A stretch of 33,537 nucleotides of DNA from Halomonas halmophila (GTDB lineage: Bacteria > Pseudomonadota > Gammaproteobacteria > Pseudomonadales > Halomonadaceae): positions 1 to 33,537 of the forward strand of contig NZ_BJOC01000025.1 in the NCBI RefSeq assembly GCF_006540005.1, given 5' to 3'. The translations under genes and the position numbers were made by a program. Shown here piece after piece: positions 33,502 through 33,537 of this stretch. Each line of letters begins with the position of its first letter. Positions within the stretch are counted from its first letter, which is position 1. The notes under the pieces are model-generated. The model was not told the origin of the DNA. It was given only the letters and a program-made list of their open reading frames with translations, and made no database searches.

Positions 33502-33537
33502 TCATCGGCGCGCCCCGAAGGCGCTTGACCGAGTCGT
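33502..33537 (-). CDS. Possible 3' end of a minus-strand gene (partial)
   Basis: One minus-strand frame reads TTRSSAFGARR and stops with TGA at 33504-33502, 5 nt before the terminator stem. That is where the end of a gene would be expected. Too short to identify. Confidence 0.3.
   Translation of the reverse strand, partial: TTRSSAFGARR

Noticed and set aside
33371..33505. Longer DUF3450 protein starting at an upstream ATG
   Set aside because: It would be translated from within the terminator and Fur box and would place the signal peptide internally.

Overview
The window is about 33.5 kb of GC-rich, gene-dense chromosome from a gammaproteobacterium. Every protein that can be recognised is of the Pseudomonas/Oceanospirillales type. 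The gene order, the six-gene TonB2-type operon and the heptanucleotide repeats in intergenic gaps suggest a Halomonas-like (Halomonadaceae) organism. That assignment is inference: there is no 16S gene here. I see no tRNA, rRNA, CRISPR, insertion sequence or prophage. This is core genome, with its unusual features mainly between the genes.

Layout, left to right. (1) 41-8251, minus strand: a tight five-gene unit cysM-rlmD-relA-mazG-ppc (cysteine synthesis, 23S rRNA methylation, (p)ppGpp synthesis, NTP clean-up, anaplerosis), with neighbours overlapping or 1 nt apart. (2) 8369-11104, plus strand: a BarA/GacS tripartite hybrid histidine kinase, divergent from cysM and overlapping acpS tail-to-tail. 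(3) 11044-21911, minus strand: the sigma-E envelope-stress cluster algU-mucA-mucB-mucD followed by lepA-lepB-rnc-era-recO-pdxJ-acpS. This is the Pseudomonas order, but without mucC and without the DUF4845 gene usually found between lepB and rnc. (4) 22303-23382, plus: a class I DAHP synthase. (5) 23461-27103, minus: dinG and rhlB helicases. (6) 27252-28336, plus: a small very basic protein of unknown function, then exonuclease III. (7) 28342-33370, minus: a TonB2-type energy-transduction operon (DUF3450, TtpC-like, ExbB, ExbD, TonB, TPR protein) behind a good Fur box.

How the parts work together: AlgU, MucA, MucB and MucD form the envelope-stress switch and its effector protease, and mucD has a candidate sigma-E promoter of its own. 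The lepA-to-acpS genes are housekeeping functions in translation, secretion, RNA processing, repair and cofactor synthesis. The TonB operon is an iron-regulated module for outer-membrane uptake.

The most unusual structure is a set of in-phase 7-bp tandem repeats. They begin 2-4 nt after the stop codons of era, recO and rhlB. In two gaps a purine-rich block is paired with a pyrimidine-rich block. Other notable items are a perfect 20-bp inverted repeat between algU and aroG, a composite palindromic element with two CCATCCCTGG cores between dinG and rhlB, a His/Asp/Cys-rich tail on PdxJ, and a GTGLDL G2 box in the BarA kinase. I did not find a clearly new multi-gene system.
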